Shown here: in pieces, positions 9,630 through 17,575 of the stretch
Numbering within the stretch: the stretch's first letter is position 1
Layout of the letters: every line of letters starts with the position of its first letter
Assembly: GCF_003259835.1 (NCBI RefSeq)
Contig: NZ_QLMI01000003.1
Location: 1 to 64,000 of the forward strand
DNA: 64,000 nt
Direction of reading: 5' to 3'
Source of the DNA: Flavobacterium aquaticum
GTDB lineage: Bacteria > Bacteroidota > Bacteroidia > Flavobacteriales > Flavobacteriaceae
Made by a program: the position numbers and the translations under genes
The notes under the pieces: model-generated
Told to the model about the DNA's origin: nothing
The model's database searches: none
What the model saw: only the letters and a program-made list of their open reading frames with translations

Positions 9630-10130
9630 TTAGTTTAATTTAGCGTCACCTAACATTTTCTCAACTAATTTAGTTTGAGCTTCTTTGTTAGATAATTCTC
9701 CTTTTAATAATGTCTCAGCAATTTCTAATGACAAAGAAGAAACTTGATTTTTCAATTCTGCCATAGCTGCATTTTTCTCACTTTCGATTGTTGCTTTCGC
9801 AGATTCAATCATTGCTGCTCCTTGAACTTGTGCTTCAGATTTAGCATCAGCAATCATTTTTTCTTTGATTTCTCTTGCTTCTTTAATCATCAAGTCTCTT
9901 TCAGCTCTAGCTTCAGCTAATAATTTTTCATTATCAGACTTCAAGTTTAACATATCTTTTTTAGCGTTTTCAGCCGCTAATAAAGCGTTAGAAATTCCTT
10001 CCTCACGAGCTACAATTGAATTCATGATAGGTTTCCATGCAAATTTAACCATTAATACGATTAATATTAATAAGATAATAGCTTGCCAGAAAAATAGTCC
10101 GAATGAAAAATCGTTAATTAATTTCTCCAT
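9630..10130 (-). CDS. atpF: ATP synthase F0 b subunit
   Basis: A 166-residue peripheral stalk subunit. One N-terminal membrane helix (residues about 12-30, FFWQAIILLILIVLMVKFAW) is followed by a long charged helix rich in Ala, Glu and Lys that dimerises as a coiled coil and reaches up to delta. Length and architecture match the family. It lies between atpE (gap 90 nt) and atpH (gap 4 nt). Confidence 0.96.
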   Translation of the reverse strand: MEKLINDFSFGLFFWQAIILLILIVLMVKFAWKPIMNSIVAREEGISNALLAAENAKKDMLNLKSDNEKLLAEARAERDLMIKEAREIKEKMIADAKSEAQVQGAAMIESAKATIESEKNAAMAELKNQVSSLSLEIAETLLKGELSNKEAQTKLVEKMLGDAKLN

Positions 10131-10220
10131 GTTTTGAAAAATATATGTTTAAATAGTACTTTCTTTTTAAAAGCAGTACCTGTAACCAACCGTTACAGAT
10201 ACTGTTTTTTTCTTTCTTTA

Positions 10221-10409
10221 TTATTTTCCTAAGATTAAAGCAGCGAATGCTAAACCTTCTAATAAAGCAGCGATAATAATCATCGCTGTTTGAATTTTAC
10301 CAGCAGCTTCTGGCTGACGCGCGATAGCGTCCATTGCAGAACCACCAATTTTTCCTAAACCTAAACCTGCACCGATTACTACTAAACCAGCTCCAATTAA
10401 ATTGTACAT
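10221..10409 (-). CDS. atpE: ATP synthase F0 c subunit (c-ring protomer)
   Basis: A 62-residue hairpin of two membrane helices joined by the conserved polar loop ARQPE. The essential carboxylate is Glu51 in AALLEGLAF. Compared with known Na+-binding c subunits, the position of the Gln in helix 1 is Leu and the residue after the carboxylate is Gly rather than Ser. The Na+ ligand set is therefore missing and proton coupling is expected (inference). The chain is short, as is usual in this phylum. It lies between atpB and atpF. Confidence 0.96.
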   Translation of the reverse strand: MYNLIGAGLVVIGAGLGLGKIGGSAMDAIARQPEAAGKIQTAMIIIAALLEGLAFAALILGK

Positions 10410-10445
10410 AATAATTGATTTATAAAATTAAACAATACTCAAATT

Positions 10446-11588
10446 TTAATGATGATCATCGTGATGATGATCTTGAACTGCCATACCAATAAATAATGAC
10501 GACAACATTGTAAAGATAAAAGCTTGTAGGAATGCTACTAAAACTTCGATAATTGAAATGAACAATGTTAATCCTAATGATATAGGTAAGTCAGCTGCTA
10601 AATTTTTTCCAACGAAAATCATTGCAATTAAACTCATGATTACAACGTGACCCGCTGTAATGTTTGCGAACAAACGAATTAATAATGCAAATGGTTTTGT
10701 TAATGTTCCTAAAATTTCAATTGGCATTAAGATAATCTTCATTGGAACCGGAACACCTGGCATCCAGAAAATGTGCATCCAATAATCTTTATTAGCACTA
10801 AACTGTGTAATAAAATAAGTGAATAACGCCAAACAAATAGTTACCGCAATATTACCTGTAACGTTGATTCCTAGTGGAGTCATTCCAAGTAAGTTTAATA
10901 ACCAAATTAAGAAAAACACAGTTAATAAATAACCCATGAATTTTCTGTATTTTTTCTCCCCAATATTTGGGATAGCAATTTCGTCTCTGATGAATAAAAT
11001 AAGTGGCTCTAACACTCTACCGAATCCTGTTGGGATTGGTCCTTTTTTGTATGATTTAGCTAAACCAATAAACATAAACAACAACAAAGCAGAAGTAAAC
11101 AACATTGATACTACATTTTTCGTAATTGAAAAATCTAATGGTTTTGCATTTGTTGGATGATGGTGCTCGTCATAACTAATAGTTCCAGCAGTATCTGTTT
11201 TATAAATTTTTCCGTGGTATAATTTGTAGAAATTTCCATCAACTTCAGCTACAGTTTCTCCGTGGTGAAATTTAGAAGATGAAAATACTTTTAAACCATT
11301 ATCAATTAAAATAACTGGCAATGAAAACCCATAATGTTTACCTTCTTTTTCATCTGAGAAAAAAGTAAAATCGTGAGAATCCTGTAAGTGATGTTGAATG
11401 TACGCATCTACTTTAGCTTTCTTGTCCTGAGGTTCAGCAGCTTCTCCGTGATTAGCATCAGTCGCAACATGAACTTCATGAGCTTCTTTTTTAACTGAAT
11501 CATTAGAAACATTAGCAAAACTAAATAAAGGCAATATCGCGATTGCGATTGTTGCTATTACATGAAGTGGTTTTCTTGAAATCACCAT
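10446..11588 (-). CDS. atpB: ATP synthase F0 a subunit, with long periplasmic N-terminus
   Basis: A 380-residue subunit forming the proton half-channels next to the c-ring. The essential Arg is near 305 in LLIRLFANITAGH. It is about 110 residues longer than the E. coli protein. The extra part is N-terminal: a cleavable-looking signal (MVISRKPLHVIATIAIAILP...SFAN) and then a His-, Lys- and Asp-rich segment of about 120 residues before the first core helix. The C-terminus is His/Asp-rich (DHHHDDHH). Extended a subunits with a signal sequence are known in Bacteroidetes. It is the first F0 gene of the atpB-E-F-H-A-G run. Confidence 0.96.
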   Translation of the reverse strand: MVISRKPLHVIATIAIAILPLFSFANVSNDSVKKEAHEVHVATDANHGEAAEPQDKKAKVDAYIQHHLQDSHDFTFFSDEKEGKHYGFSLPVILIDNGLKVFSSSKFHHGETVAEVDGNFYKLYHGKIYKTDTAGTISYDEHHHPTNAKPLDFSITKNVVSMLFTSALLLFMFIGLAKSYKKGPIPTGFGRVLEPLILFIRDEIAIPNIGEKKYRKFMGYLLTVFFLIWLLNLLGMTPLGINVTGNIAVTICLALFTYFITQFSANKDYWMHIFWMPGVPVPMKIILMPIEILGTLTKPFALLIRLFANITAGHVVIMSLIAMIFVGKNLAADLPISLGLTLFISIIEVLVAFLQAFIFTMLSSLFIGMAVQDHHHDDHH

Positions 11589-11705
11589 ATTGATTATATT
11601 CTAAAATTTTGGTCCTAAAAATTTTTGCAAAAGTACAACTTTAATTAATATTCCAAGTTTCAAAAATATTTTTTTTTGAATATTTAATGATTTTTTTGCC
11701 TCAAA

Positions 11706-12083
11706 TTACTTTTTGTTTAGCAATCTTATTGTAAAATAGACATCTAGACTTAAAAAAAACAGAAAAGTAATGAAAAAATTAATTTTGTTTGTTTCAAGCA
11801 TTACCTTATTTTGAAATAAATATTCGGTAGCAAAAAAATAACTAATCCCTACTTTTAAAGTTGATAATCCTAAAAAAGCAAAACCTAATTGCTCTTTAGC
11901 GGTTTCATAAATTTTAATCATTGCTAATAAAATAGCCAATGTCATTATAAACTGTAAAGCATATGACATTAAAAAAGGCGTTGTGTCAATCTTATTTAAA
12001 AAAGTAGCTATTCCAAACTGAATTAGAAAAAAAACGATTGAAATTAATAAAGCTTGAACAGTTACGGGTAATTTTTTTAACAT
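11706..12083 (-). CDS. Small four-helix membrane protein in the atpI-atpB gap
   Basis: A 125-residue hydrophobic protein with about four predicted membrane segments: residues ~10-30, 37-57, 67-87 and 100-120. It starts 2 nt after atpI and precedes atpB, so it is part of the ATP synthase transcription unit. I believe similar genes occupy this position in other flavobacteria, but I cannot name the family with certainty. By position it could play the assembly or ion-supply role that AtpI-type proteins play elsewhere (inference). No catalytic motif is visible. Confidence 0.75.
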   Translation of the reverse strand: MLKKLPVTVQALLISIVFFLIQFGIATFLNKIDTTPFLMSYALQFIMTLAILLAMIKIYETAKEQLGFAFLGLSTLKVGISYFFATEYLFQNKVMLETNKINFFITFLFFLSLDVYFTIRLLNKK

Positions 12084-12085
12084 CT

Positions 12086-12307
12086 TTACTTATTATTATT
12101 TAATTGATTTACTTGTTTGATTACATTATATAGCGCTACAAAAACTCCAAGAAGCGTAATTCCTTTTAGAAAATAACCTTCAGGATTTGGATATTTTTCA
12201 TCGAGCCAACCACCAAGATACGAAAAACCAAAAATAATCAATCCCATTTGAAATGGGATATTAATTAGTGCTAACCACTTATTGGATTGTTTTTTATTGG
12301 ATTCCAT
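12086..12307 (-). CDS. AtpI/AtpZ-family ATP synthase accessory protein
   Basis: A 73-residue protein with two membrane helices: residues ~11-31 with IPFQMGLIIFGFSYLGGWL, and ~43-62 with YFLKGITLLGVFVALYNVI. It fits the AtpI/AtpZ family that assists c-ring assembly or Mg2+ supply to ATP synthase. A longer frame begins at 12334, but the ATG at 12307 overlaps the bactofilin stop in a TAATG arrangement and gives the usual polar N-terminus MESNKKQSNKW, so I prefer it. Next downstream is the small membrane protein, then atpB. Confidence 0.85.
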   Translation of the reverse strand: MESNKKQSNKWLALINIPFQMGLIIFGFSYLGGWLDEKYPNPEGYFLKGITLLGVFVALYNVIKQVNQLNNNK

Positions 12308-12666
12308 TATTTGACTTGAGTTCTCATTTCGCAACTAGCTTCAAATCTGGCTCCAGGTTCTACAGCAAGTTTTCCAACAATTACTTCTCCTGTTATATGT
12401 GCTTTTGATTTTACATTTAGCATTCCTTCAGCTTGTAGCTTTCCTGAAAAAACACCTTCGATATCGATACTTTTACAAACAATATCACCAATGACCTCTC
12501 CTATTGGTCCAATTACAATTTTTCCTTCGGAAGTGAAATTTCCTTTCAGTTTTCCATCTAAACGAAAGTCTGCTAAAGTAGTGATGTCTCCTGTAATAGT
12601 AGTTCCTTCTACTATTCTATTTGTTTTGCCTAATAAATGATCTTGATTCTTAACTTTTTCAAACAT
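12307..12666 (-). CDS. Bactofilin-type polymer-forming cytoskeletal protein
   Basis: A 119-residue protein dominated by the regular Gly/hydrophobic repeats of the bactofilin beta-helix (TTITGDITTLADFRLDGKLK, IVIGPIGEVIGDI, KAHITGEVIVGKLAVEPGAR). Bactofilins self-assemble into filaments and scaffold envelope enzymes or surface machines. It lies between sprE and atpI and overlaps atpI by one base (TAATG), so it is co-expressed with ATP synthase genes. The overlap makes coupled translation likely. Confidence 0.9.
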   Translation of the reverse strand: MFEKVKNQDHLLGKTNRIVEGTTITGDITTLADFRLDGKLKGNFTSEGKIVIGPIGEVIGDIVCKSIDIEGVFSGKLQAEGMLNVKSKAHITGEVIVGKLAVEPGARFEASCEMRTQVK

Positions 12667-12686
12667 ATTAATAGGGATTTGGGTTC

Positions 12687-15311
12687 TTATTTATTTAACA
12701 AAATCCATTCTTCCAACTTCTTTTTCATTTGTACAATCTTGTAATCCTCAGTTGAAATAATGTAAACTTTGTCTGTTAGTTTGTAATTTTTATGCAATTG
12801 TAATACCGATAATACTGATATCGCAGCATCTTTATTGTCAAAACCATGAATGACAATAAAATTATCAGTTAAAGTATAAATATCTTCAGATGATTTCAAT
12901 GCCACTGCATTAGTATCTTTAATGTATTTCGCTACTTTATCTGTTAGATTTTTAACCTCTTTTCCGTAAGGATACGTTTTAGGGAAGATAATTTTGTAAC
13001 TCGTTGGCTGTGCTAATCCAAAATCAAGCGCTTCAATTAACGGCATTTCGGTTTGTACCATTTTTTCGGCTTGTTTTCCTTCTTCGGCATTTGGATAAGT
13101 TAAGGCTACAAAATTTAGAGCTTTTTTATATTCTTCAACCCCTTTTAATCTTCCTGCAACTTTAGCTTTTAGCATTTCAAATTTAGGAAGCGATTCTTCT
13201 CCGGCAAATTTAAAAATAGCTTCATCTACTTCTACAAAAACTTCTCTCAGCTGATTGTTTTCAAACTTCTTGTATAATGTATTGAATACAATTTCTGGGT
13301 TATCGCTATCGGTAACTTCAACTTCTGGATTGTTTAATATTTGGGCATAACGACTATCAGGATATTTTGCTAAAATTTGTTGCTTCATATCAGTTGCTTT
13401 TGAAGGCGAAATTTGCTGATATATTTTGTACAAATTGTACATCGCCGGAAGCACCAAACGTTCTTCGGGTTTGTTCTTCAATAATTGCTCTAAGCGAGAA
13501 GCCGCTAATTCGTATTCTTTGAATTTTTCCTTATAAATTAATCCTAACTGATAATACGCAAAGTTTCTATCTTTTGCCAAACTATCAATTAATTTTTGGT
13601 CTGTTGGAATTTGAGCCAAATAAAATTGCGGATCGTATTTTGGATTTAATTCTTCTTTATCTAAAATATCTTTTTGGTCAAGTGAAAGACTATCAGTATT
13701 TTCATTATCAGTATTTTTTAATCCACTAGAAGACAATCTCCAATTATCACTTAATGGACGTTTCCCCCATCTGGATTGAAACTCTTTTTTTCCAAACTCT
13801 ACCGCTACTGGATTATAAAAATAGAAGTTGCTATTATCTGCTCCCATTCCTGGAGGTAATATTGATGGGCCCGCAATATCCATGCTTTGAACATCTTTTT
13901 TACCAGATATATTTACATTTTTATCGTTAGTTCCTGGAGTGTTAAGACTGGCCTGAATATTTGCTTCTTTTTCTGCTTTTTCAGCCGCTATTTTAGCCTT
14001 TTTCTCGTCTTCAATTTTTAATTTAGCTATATAGTTTTCGTAGTATGTTTTTCTATCTAAATCATTCATTGCAACAACATTTAATATACTGTCATTTTGT
14101 TGTGCAATGGTTTCATACTTAATAACATCTTCTAAATTATCTCTTTTTTTCTTAATCTTACGATATTCTCTAGTTTTATCGTTTAATCGTAATAAAGTAC
14201 TATCGTAATATTTACCAGCTGTTTTGTATTGGGCTTCTTTAAAATAAATTTCTCCAATATTTCTATAGTTTGATGAAATCAAATAACTGTCTTGAGAAAC
14301 TGATTTTATCGATTTATTATAGTAAAATTTTGCTTTTTCATTTAAACCTTGTTTGTCATAAAAAATTCCCATTTGATGATGTAAAATATCTAAATAAGGA
14401 CGATTTTCTCTATCTTCTAAAAGTTTATTGAACTTTTCAACAAAAGCTAACGTATCGCCTTTTTTATAATCAAATTGAAGCGCTTGTTTTGCATGGGATT
14501 GAATAACGTATCGTCTTGGCGATTTTCTATTCATCTCTATTACTTCCTGAAATGCAGCATAAGCACTATCTTGATAATTTAGGCTTTCATATAATTGTCC
14601 TAAAATAAAAGTATAACGTGCTTTTTCTTCATTATTTTTTGTAGCTTCTTTTGCTACTTTTAATGAAGCAATTGCGGTATCTTTAACCTGAACATTCATG
14701 TAAGCTTGCGCCAACATAGCGTTTGCATCAGCTAAATCTTGTCCTTCAATTTTTTTATCTTTTAAAAGTAATTTAAGATTTTTGATAGCAACATCTTCAT
14801 TATCCAATCGAATGTTTACTTTTTCACGCCATACTTTAGCATGATAAATGCGATCACTTAATGGATATTTATACAAAATATAATTTAACGACTCTAGTGA
14901 AGGAATAAATCGATTGTCATAGTAACGCGCTTTGGCAAGTAACAAATAAGCTTCATCCATTTGTGGATTTTTCTCAGTACCCGCAATATTCATAGAGTGT
15001 TTTTGAATGGCTTTTACTGCTTTTTCTTCGGCACGCTCAAAATTTTGATTTTTTGTTTGACCTGGCAGTAAAGCGTCTTCATTATTTGGCATTCGCTCAA
15101 CAGGTAAAATCTCCCAAAAATTATCTTGATAAGTGGTTTTTAATTCCTCTAACCCTTTATCTAATGCAATATTTCCGTTATATAAAACGTTGTATTCTGT
15201 AGTGACAGCGTGAAAATTTCGGTTAATAAACTTATCTTTTTTAACAGAACAGGCTATTAAAAAAAACAAAAAACCTACGACAAGAGAGTATTTAAATATA
15301 GTGCTTTTCAA
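12687..15311 (-). CDS. sprE: T9SS/gliding lipoprotein SprE (PorW family), TPR protein
   Basis: An 874-residue lipoprotein: the lipobox LIAC puts the modified Cys at about residue 21. The conserved family start is FINRNFHAVTTEYNVLYNGN. Several tetratricopeptide-like repeats follow (e.g. ARYTFILGQLYESLNYQDSA, NEKAKFYYNKSI, YRNIGEIYFKEAQYKTAGKY). A charged central linker, a second set of repeats and a C-terminal SPOR-like region complete it. This matches SprE of F. johnsoniae and PorW of Porphyromonas, periplasmic components needed for T9SS secretion and gliding. It heads the transcription unit that runs into bactofilin and atpI-atpG, an arrangement that would link secretion with the energy supply. 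Confidence 0.9.
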   Translation of the reverse strand: MKSTIFKYSLVVGFLFFLIACSVKKDKFINRNFHAVTTEYNVLYNGNIALDKGLEELKTTYQDNFWEILPVERMPNNEDALLPGQTKNQNFERAEEKAVKAIQKHSMNIAGTEKNPQMDEAYLLLAKARYYDNRFIPSLESLNYILYKYPLSDRIYHAKVWREKVNIRLDNEDVAIKNLKLLLKDKKIEGQDLADANAMLAQAYMNVQVKDTAIASLKVAKEATKNNEEKARYTFILGQLYESLNYQDSAYAAFQEVIEMNRKSPRRYVIQSHAKQALQFDYKKGDTLAFVEKFNKLLEDRENRPYLDILHHQMGIFYDKQGLNEKAKFYYNKSIKSVSQDSYLISSNYRNIGEIYFKEAQYKTAGKYYDSTLLRLNDKTREYRKIKKKRDNLEDVIKYETIAQQNDSILNVVAMNDLDRKTYYENYIAKLKIEDEKKAKIAAEKAEKEANIQASLNTPGTNDKNVNISGKKDVQSMDIAGPSILPPGMGADNSNFYFYNPVAVEFGKKEFQSRWGKRPLSDNWRLSSSGLKNTDNENTDSLSLDQKDILDKEELNPKYDPQFYLAQIPTDQKLIDSLAKDRNFAYYQLGLIYKEKFKEYELAASRLEQLLKNKPEERLVLPAMYNLYKIYQQISPSKATDMKQQILAKYPDSRYAQILNNPEVEVTDSDNPEIVFNTLYKKFENNQLREVFVEVDEAIFKFAGEESLPKFEMLKAKVAGRLKGVEEYKKALNFVALTYPNAEEGKQAEKMVQTEMPLIEALDFGLAQPTSYKIIFPKTYPYGKEVKNLTDKVAKYIKDTNAVALKSSEDIYTLTDNFIVIHGFDNKDAAISVLSVLQLHKNYKLTDKVYIISTEDYKIVQMKKKLEEWILLNK

Positions 15312-15418
15312 TGTAAAAACGTTTTTGTACTTAAACTACTAAAATCACTTTTTAGTATGTATAGAATGGTAAAAATACGTTTCTTTTTTTGATGTGAAAA
15401 AAAATAGGAGATTTTTTA

Positions 15419-16084
15419 TTAATCAAATACATTTTTTAGGTCTTTTATTACCTTAAATGCTACATCAATTTGATCATCACTAACTATAATTGTAAATTCA
15501 TTTGTAGTTGAAATTACTTCATGAATGATAATTCCTTCCCAAGCCAATCTTTGAAAAATATAGTAATAAACCCCTGGAGTTGAAATGTTTTCTTGCGGTA
15601 ATTTAACTGTTATTGAAGATAAATTTTCAATTTTATGAGTTAACTTCTCGTTTTTAAAAATAGCTTCCACCATTGGTTCAATCGAAGTACTCGTAACAAT
15701 ATTGGTTTCATTTACACCACGAGACGAAGTGTAAAAAATATCTTGTTGCTTATTAATTTCAGAAATTAGTTTAGCTTGATTATCTAAAAGTGTATCCGAA
15801 ATTACGTAAGTAAAATCTGTTAACGAAGAACGAACTGTGATTTCGCCAATATTCTTTAAAACTTTTGAAATTTTATAGTTGATTTTGAAATCTAATTCTT
15901 CAGAAAGTCTTTTTAACGACATTACAACGGCACCTTGTTTTACATCTTTTCCTAGATGCATTTCCAATTCTGGCATCATAATGCGAGCTAAAGATGTTAA
16001 ATTGATAATGCCTTGCGAAAGTGAACTCAATAAAAAAGGCTTAGATTTGATGTATTGTTCTACTACAGAGGATATAGTTTTCAT
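15419..16084 (-). CDS. ACT-domain protein of the Bacteroidetes aspartate-kinase-like family
   Basis: A 221-residue soluble protein. The N-terminal half looks like a winged-helix/regulatory fold (VEQYIKSKPFLLSSLSQGII, LKRLSEELDF). The C-terminal half has two ACT-like segments (ITVKLPQENISTPGVYYYIF and GIIIHEVISTTNEFTIIVSD). Database entries often call such proteins aspartate kinase because of the ACT similarity, but no kinase domain is present. A ligand-binding regulator is the more careful reading. A -7 element TATCTTTG lies at 16107-16114, about 23 nt upstream, and supports this start. Confidence 0.7.
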   Translation of the reverse strand: MKTISSVVEQYIKSKPFLLSSLSQGIINLTSLARIMMPELEMHLGKDVKQGAVVMSLKRLSEELDFKINYKISKVLKNIGEITVRSSLTDFTYVISDTLLDNQAKLISEINKQQDIFYTSSRGVNETNIVTSTSIEPMVEAIFKNEKLTHKIENLSSITVKLPQENISTPGVYYYIFQRLAWEGIIIHEVISTTNEFTIIVSDDQIDVAFKVIKDLKNVFD

Positions 16085-16106
16085 GCTTTTAGTTGTTTGT
16101 TTGGCG

Positions 16107-16114
16107 CAAAGATA
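16107..16114 (-). promoter_or_regulatory. -7 element for the ACT-domain gene
   Basis: TATCTTTG on the minus strand fits the Bacteroidetes TAnnTTTG -7 consensus and lies about 23 nt upstream of the ATG at 16084. A well-spaced -33 TTTG is not obvious. Confidence 0.55.
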
Positions 16115-16146
16115 AAAACAAAAAACAAATTGTTATAAATTTAACA

Positions 16147-16506
16147 TTAAAAATAATAAAATGCTTCTTCAATATGTTCTATAACAAAATCAGATTTTTC
16201 TTTATGAATTGCAACGATATCAAATCGAACTTCTACATCTAAATCATTTTGGATAACGTATTCATTAACAGCTTTTACTAATAATTGAATTTTCTTAGGT
16301 TTTACAAAATCTTGAGGCAGACCAAATTCAATACTCGAACGCGTTTTTACTTCTACAACAGCTAGTATTCCATTTTTTTGGGCAATAATGTCGATTTCGG
16401 CTTTATCAAAAACCCAATTCGTTTCCAAGATTTCGTAGCCGTTTTTTTCTAAGAAATCAACCGCTAATTCTTCTCCAAATTTTCCTAAATCGTTATGTTC
16501 TGCCAT
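16147..16506 (-). CDS. YraN/UPF0102 family nuclease-like protein
   Basis: A 119-residue protein of the YraN family, which has a restriction-endonuclease-like/Holliday-junction-resolvase fold. Visible motifs are GKFGEELAVDFLEKNGYEIL, then KAEIDIIAQKNG and VVEVKTRSS, the conserved E...D...ExK arrangement of this fold. The biochemical role in cells is not settled. It lies 17 nt downstream of the LD-carboxypeptidase on the same strand, probably the same transcript. Confidence 0.9.
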   Translation of the reverse strand: MAEHNDLGKFGEELAVDFLEKNGYEILETNWVFDKAEIDIIAQKNGILAVVEVKTRSSIEFGLPQDFVKPKKIQLLVKAVNEYVIQNDLDVEVRFDIVAIHKEKSDFVIEHIEEAFYYF

Positions 16507-16523
16507 TTTTCAATGTGTCAATT

Positions 16524-17480
16524 TTAATGAAATTGAAGTTTAATTTCTTTGTCGTTCACTTCAAAATCAACTTGCTTTCCAAGAATCAATGTTCGATTGT
16601 CTTTTTGATGTCCCGCTGGAAATTCAAAAGCAATTGGAATGTTGTATTCTTTGGCAATCGCAGTAATAATTTGTACTTCGTTTTGCCCGAACGGAATTTC
16701 GTTATCGTGCATATCAGCCATACTTCCTACAATAATTCCTTTTACATTTTCGAAATAACCGTTGCGTTTTAAATTGTACATCATTCTATCGATGTGATAC
16801 AAATATTCATCCAAATCTTCAATGAAAAGAACTTTTCCTTTCGTATCAATCGATGATTTTGAACCTAATAAACTATATAAAATCGATATATTTCCTCCTA
16901 CTAATTCACCCGAAGCTTTTCCTTTTACATCATATGATTTTGATGGAATTGTATAGGAAATAACTTCTCCAAAAAGCGCTTTTCGTAACGTTTCTTTCAC
17001 TTCTTCTGGTGCTTTTGGAACCGTAAATGGCATAATTGAATGTAATGTAGCAACTCGTTCCACGTTCAACTGACTGTGCAAAACCGTAACATCAGAAAAT
17101 CCCATAATCCATTTTGGATGCTTTTTGAATTTGATAAAATCTAACGAATCGATAATTCTAACCGTTCCATATCCACCACGCGCGCACCAAATCGCTTTGA
17201 TATTATCGTCGTCCATCATTTCTTGAAAATCGGCAATTCTTTCGGCATCGGTTCCGCCCAATTGACAACTATCTAAACCTATGGTTCTGCCTAATTTGGC
17301 TTTTAATCCCCAAGATTCTAATAATTCAATAGCGGGTTTTGCATCTTCTGGAAAAAATTTACGGGCTGTACAAACAATAGCAACTGTGTCGCCTTTTTTT
17401 AGATAAGGTGGAATTTTCATTTTCTTTTGCGAATGAGAAAAGTTTGAAATTAAAATAAGTATCAAAATAAATCTATACAT
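16524..17480 (-). CDS. LD-carboxypeptidase (peptidase S66)
   Basis: A 318-residue S66 peptidase that removes the terminal D-Ala from murein tetrapeptides. Visible motifs are [15 protein letters not shown], the glycine turn [10 protein letters not shown], the nucleophile region [13 protein letters not shown] with the catalytic Ser, and the C-terminal GHQKDN carrying the catalytic His. The start at 17480 adds a signal-peptide-like segment ([18 protein letters not shown]), and a -7 element at 17499-17506 supports it. An internal ATG at 17420 would give a cytosolic form. With the upstream start the enzyme would act in the periplasm or envelope. Confidence 0.9.
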   Translation of the reverse strand: MYRFILILILISNFSHSQKKMKIPPYLKKGDTVAIVCTARKFFPEDAKPAIELLESWGLKAKLGRTIGLDSCQLGGTDAERIADFQEMMDDDNIKAIWCARGGYGTVRIIDSLDFIKFKKHPKWIMGFSDVTVLHSQLNVERVATLHSIMPFTVPKAPEEVKETLRKALFGEVISYTIPSKSYDVKGKASGELVGGNISILYSLLGSKSSIDTKGKVLFIEDLDEYLYHIDRMMYNLKRNGYFENVKGIIVGSMADMHDNEIPFGQNEVQIITAIAKEYNIPIAFEFPAGHQKDNRTLILGKQVDFEVNDKEIKLQFH

Positions 17481-17498
17481 CGTCAGATTTTATTAACT

Positions 17499-17506
17499 CA
17501 AAAGTA
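17499..17506 (-). promoter_or_regulatory. -7 element for the LD-carboxypeptidase gene
   Basis: TACTTTTG on the minus strand, 18 nt before the ATG at 17480. It favours the long, signal-peptide-bearing start. Confidence 0.6.
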
Positions 17507-17548
17507 AACAAAATCCAATTAAAATTCGGGATTTCGTCACTAATCGAT

Positions 17549-17556
17549 TATTTTTG
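17549..17556 (+). promoter_or_regulatory. -7 element for metG
   Basis: TATTTTTG fits TAnnTTTG and lies 19 nt before the metG ATG. It is back-to-back with the minus-strand element at 17499-17506, making a compact divergent promoter. Confidence 0.6.
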
Positions 17557-17575
17557 CATCAAATTTTATGATAAT

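Noticed and set aside
15419..16084. Annotation as aspartate kinase.
   Set aside because: Only ACT-like segments are visible; there is no kinase domain in 221 residues.
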